Below are positions 5,572 to 6,858 of a stretch of 6,858 nucleotides of DNA, in pieces. Source of the stretch: Nitrososphaerota archaeon (GTDB lineage Archaea; Thermoproteota; Nitrososphaeria; Nitrososphaerales; UBA183); NCBI GenBank assembly GCA_027886925.1, contig JAPCJN010000044.1, forward strand, positions 1 through 6,858. Direction: 5' to 3'. A model generated the notes under the pieces. The model was not told the origin of the DNA and ran no database searches. It saw nothing but the letters and a program-made list of their open reading frames with translations. A program made the position numbers and the translations under genes. Each line of letters starts with the position of its first letter. Position 1 is the first letter of the stretch.

Positions 5572-6426
5572 TTATCGCTTCGCCTCGCTGATCACGTATT
5601 CGACGATCTTCTTCGCTATCCTGTGGTCCGTAGCTCCCTGGGCGCCTTTGAACTCGACCGTGTTGTTCACCTCGTGCACCATGTAGCCTTCTTTAGACTC
5701 CATCGCATCCACCCCGAGGACGCCTCCACCGACAGCCCGCGCTGCCTTTAGCGCGATATCCTCGATCTCCTTGTTGAGCTTGAACTTTGTCGTCGTCCCT
5801 CCTCTGGCCACGTTTGTGCGCCAGTCGCCCTTCGGGGCGTTCCTGTAGACGGACGCGACCACGTCGTCTCCTGCCACTATCAGCCTGATGTCACGTGGAG
5901 GCCTCTTCACGAACTCTTGGAGGTAATACATGTGTTCGACCGGGCTCTGCATCGATTCTCGGTATTCCACTATCGTCCCGAGGGTCTGCGGCTCCTTGGC
6001 GATGTCGACCATGCGCCCCCAGCTGCCGGTGAAGGGCTTGATCACAACCGGATAGCCCAGCTTAGCCGCCGTCTCGAACACCGACTCCGAGGAGAGCGCG
6101 ACGAATGTCCTGGGCGTCGGCACCCCCGCCTTGGCAAGGATCATCGAAGTCACGAGCTTGTTGCCGCAGGCCTCCGAGACCTTGGTGGAGTTGATGACGT
6201 TGATGCCGAAGTTCTCGAGGATCCTCGTGAGGAAGGCCGAGCGGTAGTAGCTGATGCATCGCTGCAGGACTATGTCCCCGAAACCGTTGGAAACCTTCTT
6301 GCCAGTGACGTTGAAGCTCAGCTTCCTTACGTCGATCAGTTCTGCGGCGCAACCCATGCTCTCAGCCTCCTCCTTGAGTTCCTTTTCCTCGAGGCGGAGC
6401 CTATCGAAGGTGATGGAGAGTTTCAA
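5572..6426 (-). CDS. lysX: LysW-alpha-aminoadipate ligase LysX (ATP-grasp)
   Basis: A 284-residue ATP-grasp ligase of the LysX/ArgX/RimK group. It joins the amino group of alpha-aminoadipate (LysX) or glutamate (ArgX) to the gamma-carboxyl of the C-terminal Glu of LysW, protecting it through the later steps. Seen in order are VINSTKVSEACGNK (77-90), VPTPRTFVAL (102-111), YPVVIKPFTGSWGRMV (125-140) with the ATP-binding Lys, LQEFVKRPPRDIRLIV (169-184), WRTNVARGG (202-210), LGVDAMES (237-244) with a metal-binding Asp, and HEVNNTVEFKG (251-261) with the Mg ligands Glu and Asn. The NNTVEF block favours LysX over the NDVPEF type I associate with ArgX, but the residues after it differ from typical LysX, so specificity is not settled. 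The start is TTG at 6426, 6 nt after the lysW stop, and aligns with family N-termini. A GGGGAG-like site lies about 10 nt upstream. Confidence 0.93.
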   Translation of the reverse strand: MKLSITFDRLRLEEKELKEEAESMGCAAELIDVRKLSFNVTGKKVSNGFGDIVLQRCISYYRSAFLTRILENFGINVINSTKVSEACGNKLVTSMILAKAGVPTPRTFVALSSESVFETAAKLGYPVVIKPFTGSWGRMVDIAKEPQTLGTIVEYRESMQSPVEHMYYLQEFVKRPPRDIRLIVAGDDVVASVYRNAPKGDWRTNVARGGTTTKFKLNKEIEDIALKAARAVGGGVLGVDAMESKEGYMVHEVNNTVEFKGAQGATDHRIAKKIVEYVISEAKR

Positions 6427-6432
6427 CCGTCC

Positions 6433-6606
6433 CTACTCTCCCCAATCTTCCTGCGCAACATCAGCTGGCTTTAGCTTCACGGTGCCTTTCGATATCGATT
6501 CGACCTCGTAGTCGGAACCGCACTCCTTGCACTTTACGATCTCCCCGACTATCGCGTCGTCGGGAACCGTGATATCAGCGTCACATTCGTCGCATTTTGT
6601 CTTCAG
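6433..6606 (-). CDS. lysW: Amino-group carrier protein LysW, with CTG start
   Basis: A 57-residue acidic zinc-binding carrier, the normal LysW size. It protects the amino group of aminoadipate or glutamate and presents the substrate to LysZ, LysY and LysJ. Four cysteines form two knuckles: KCDEC (Cys5, Cys8) and KCKEC (Cys26, Cys29). VPDDAIVGEIV links them, as in the family. The protein ends in EDWGE, the hallmark motif whose final Glu is the attachment site. In this frame a TAG stop lies directly before codon CTG 6606-6604, and no ATG, GTG or TTG occurs before the first Cys; the next GTG is codon 43. CTG is therefore the only start that keeps the zinc site. A GAGGTGA Shine-Dalgarno ends 8 nt upstream, well placed for it. 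The gene abuts the stop of the partial gene upstream, and lysX follows after 6 nt. Automatic callers may miss this gene. Confidence 0.93.
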   Translation of the reverse strand: MKTKCDECDADITVPDDAIVGEIVKCKECGSDYEVESISKGTVKLKPADVAQEDWGE

Positions 6607-6858
6607 CTAACTTCTCACCTCTCGTTTCAGGCACGAGCGCACTTCGTTGCGAAGACTGCGTCTAGATTCATCGAGTTTGTGCTCTTTCTCTCCAAGCCAA
6701 ATTCCAATTTTTTCTATTTCTTTCTTGTCATGCACAACCTGTTGTTGGATGAACTTTGGGTTCGCCCCGCCAACACTATGAATCAGTTCCAGGGTTTTGA
6801 GTGCATCGAGAACCGTCCGGAGACGGTCTTTATCAATCTTTATCGCGCGGCCGGTAGC
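6607..6858 (-). CDS. C-terminal end of an unrecognised charged protein, partial at right edge
   Basis: An open frame enters from the right edge and ends at TAG 6609-6607, giving 83 residues of C-terminus. The other two minus frames are closed by stops within the first 25 nt of the edge, so only this one is open. I do not recognise the family. The sequence starts ATGRAIKIDKDRLRTVLDAL and ends in a basic tail, CLKREVRS. The second half (from about QQVVHDKKEIEKIG to LDESRRSLRNEV) is rich in Lys, Glu and Arg and probably helical, perhaps a coiled coil. The first part could be a helix of a DNA-binding or dimer domain, but that is a guess. By hand count 40 of 83 codons end in G or C (48%), against 35 of 56 in lysW (62%), so its base use differs. 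Its stop directly touches the lysW start, and its last codons hold the lysW ribosome binding site, so the two are likely co-transcribed. Confidence 0.6.
   Translation of the reverse strand, partial: ATGRAIKIDKDRLRTVLDALKTLELIHSVGGANPKFIQQQVVHDKKEIEKIGIWLGEKEHKLDESRRSLRNEVRSCLKREVRS
6614..6620 (-). promoter_or_regulatory. Strong Shine-Dalgarno sequence of lysW (supports the CTG start)
   Basis: The minus strand carries GAGGTGA here, within GAGAGGTGAGAAG, a full match to the core complementary to the 3' end of 16S rRNA. It ends 8 nt before the CTG at 6606 and lies inside the last codons of the upstream open frame. The same arrangement recurs at lysY: GAGGCGA, 8 nt, then a TTG directly after a stop codon. 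Confidence 0.75.

Noticed and set aside
6690..6720. AT-rich stretch as a promoter for lysW
   Set aside because: It lies about 90-110 nt upstream and inside an open coding frame, with no box of the TTTAAA type; its low GC is explained by lysine and glutamate codons.

Overview
All supported genes lie on the minus strand. The window looks like a moderately GC-rich archaeal chromosome segment. The reasons are a LysW carrier-protein lysine/ornithine cluster that ends in a LysM-type Lrp/AsnC regulator, TATA-box-like elements 22-23 nt upstream of putative leaderless starts, and heavy use of TTG, GTG and even CTG starts. A Thermoproteota/Nitrososphaeria- or Bathyarchaeia-like source is my inference; there is no rRNA or other strict marker here.

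Right part (about 6858 down to 2039): one compact unit read leftwards. It begins with the C-terminal end of an unrecognised, charged protein (partial at the window edge). Then come lysW (carrier protein with a C-terminal EDWGE), lysX (ATP-grasp ligase), lysY (reductase, ArgC-like), lysZ (kinase, ArgB-like), lysJ (aminotransferase, ArgD-like) and lysM (regulator). Gaps are 0 to 6 nt, or the genes overlap. Together they give the central steps of the AAA/LysW route. LysX attaches the amino group of alpha-aminoadipate (or glutamate) to the C-terminal Glu of LysW. LysZ phosphorylates the side-chain carboxylate, LysY reduces it to the semialdehyde and LysJ aminates it. The releasing hydrolase LysK is not in the window, nor are the genes that make aminoadipate.

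Middle (2038 to 1759): a 280-nt gap with no convincing gene. It holds an AT-rich island with two short palindromes inside a longer imperfect inverted repeat, and a separate small hairpin. A TATA-like box follows, then a 129-residue four-helix membrane protein (1758-1369).

Left part (1368 to 1): a 116-nt gap with another TATA-like box, then a two-gene unit that runs off the left edge. It consists of a protein with three N-terminal membrane helices and a C-terminal domain resembling gluconate dehydrogenase subunit 3, and, overlapping it by 4 nt, the N-terminal third or less of a GMC-family FAD oxidoreductase. The layout suggests a membrane-tethered GMC dehydrogenase.

The most unusual points are the CTG start of lysW directly after the stop of the upstream gene, the almost complete absence of ATG starts, a LysX specificity region with mixed features, and the fusion of membrane helices to a GMC small-subunit-like domain. 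I see no mobile element, CRISPR, tRNA or rRNA.
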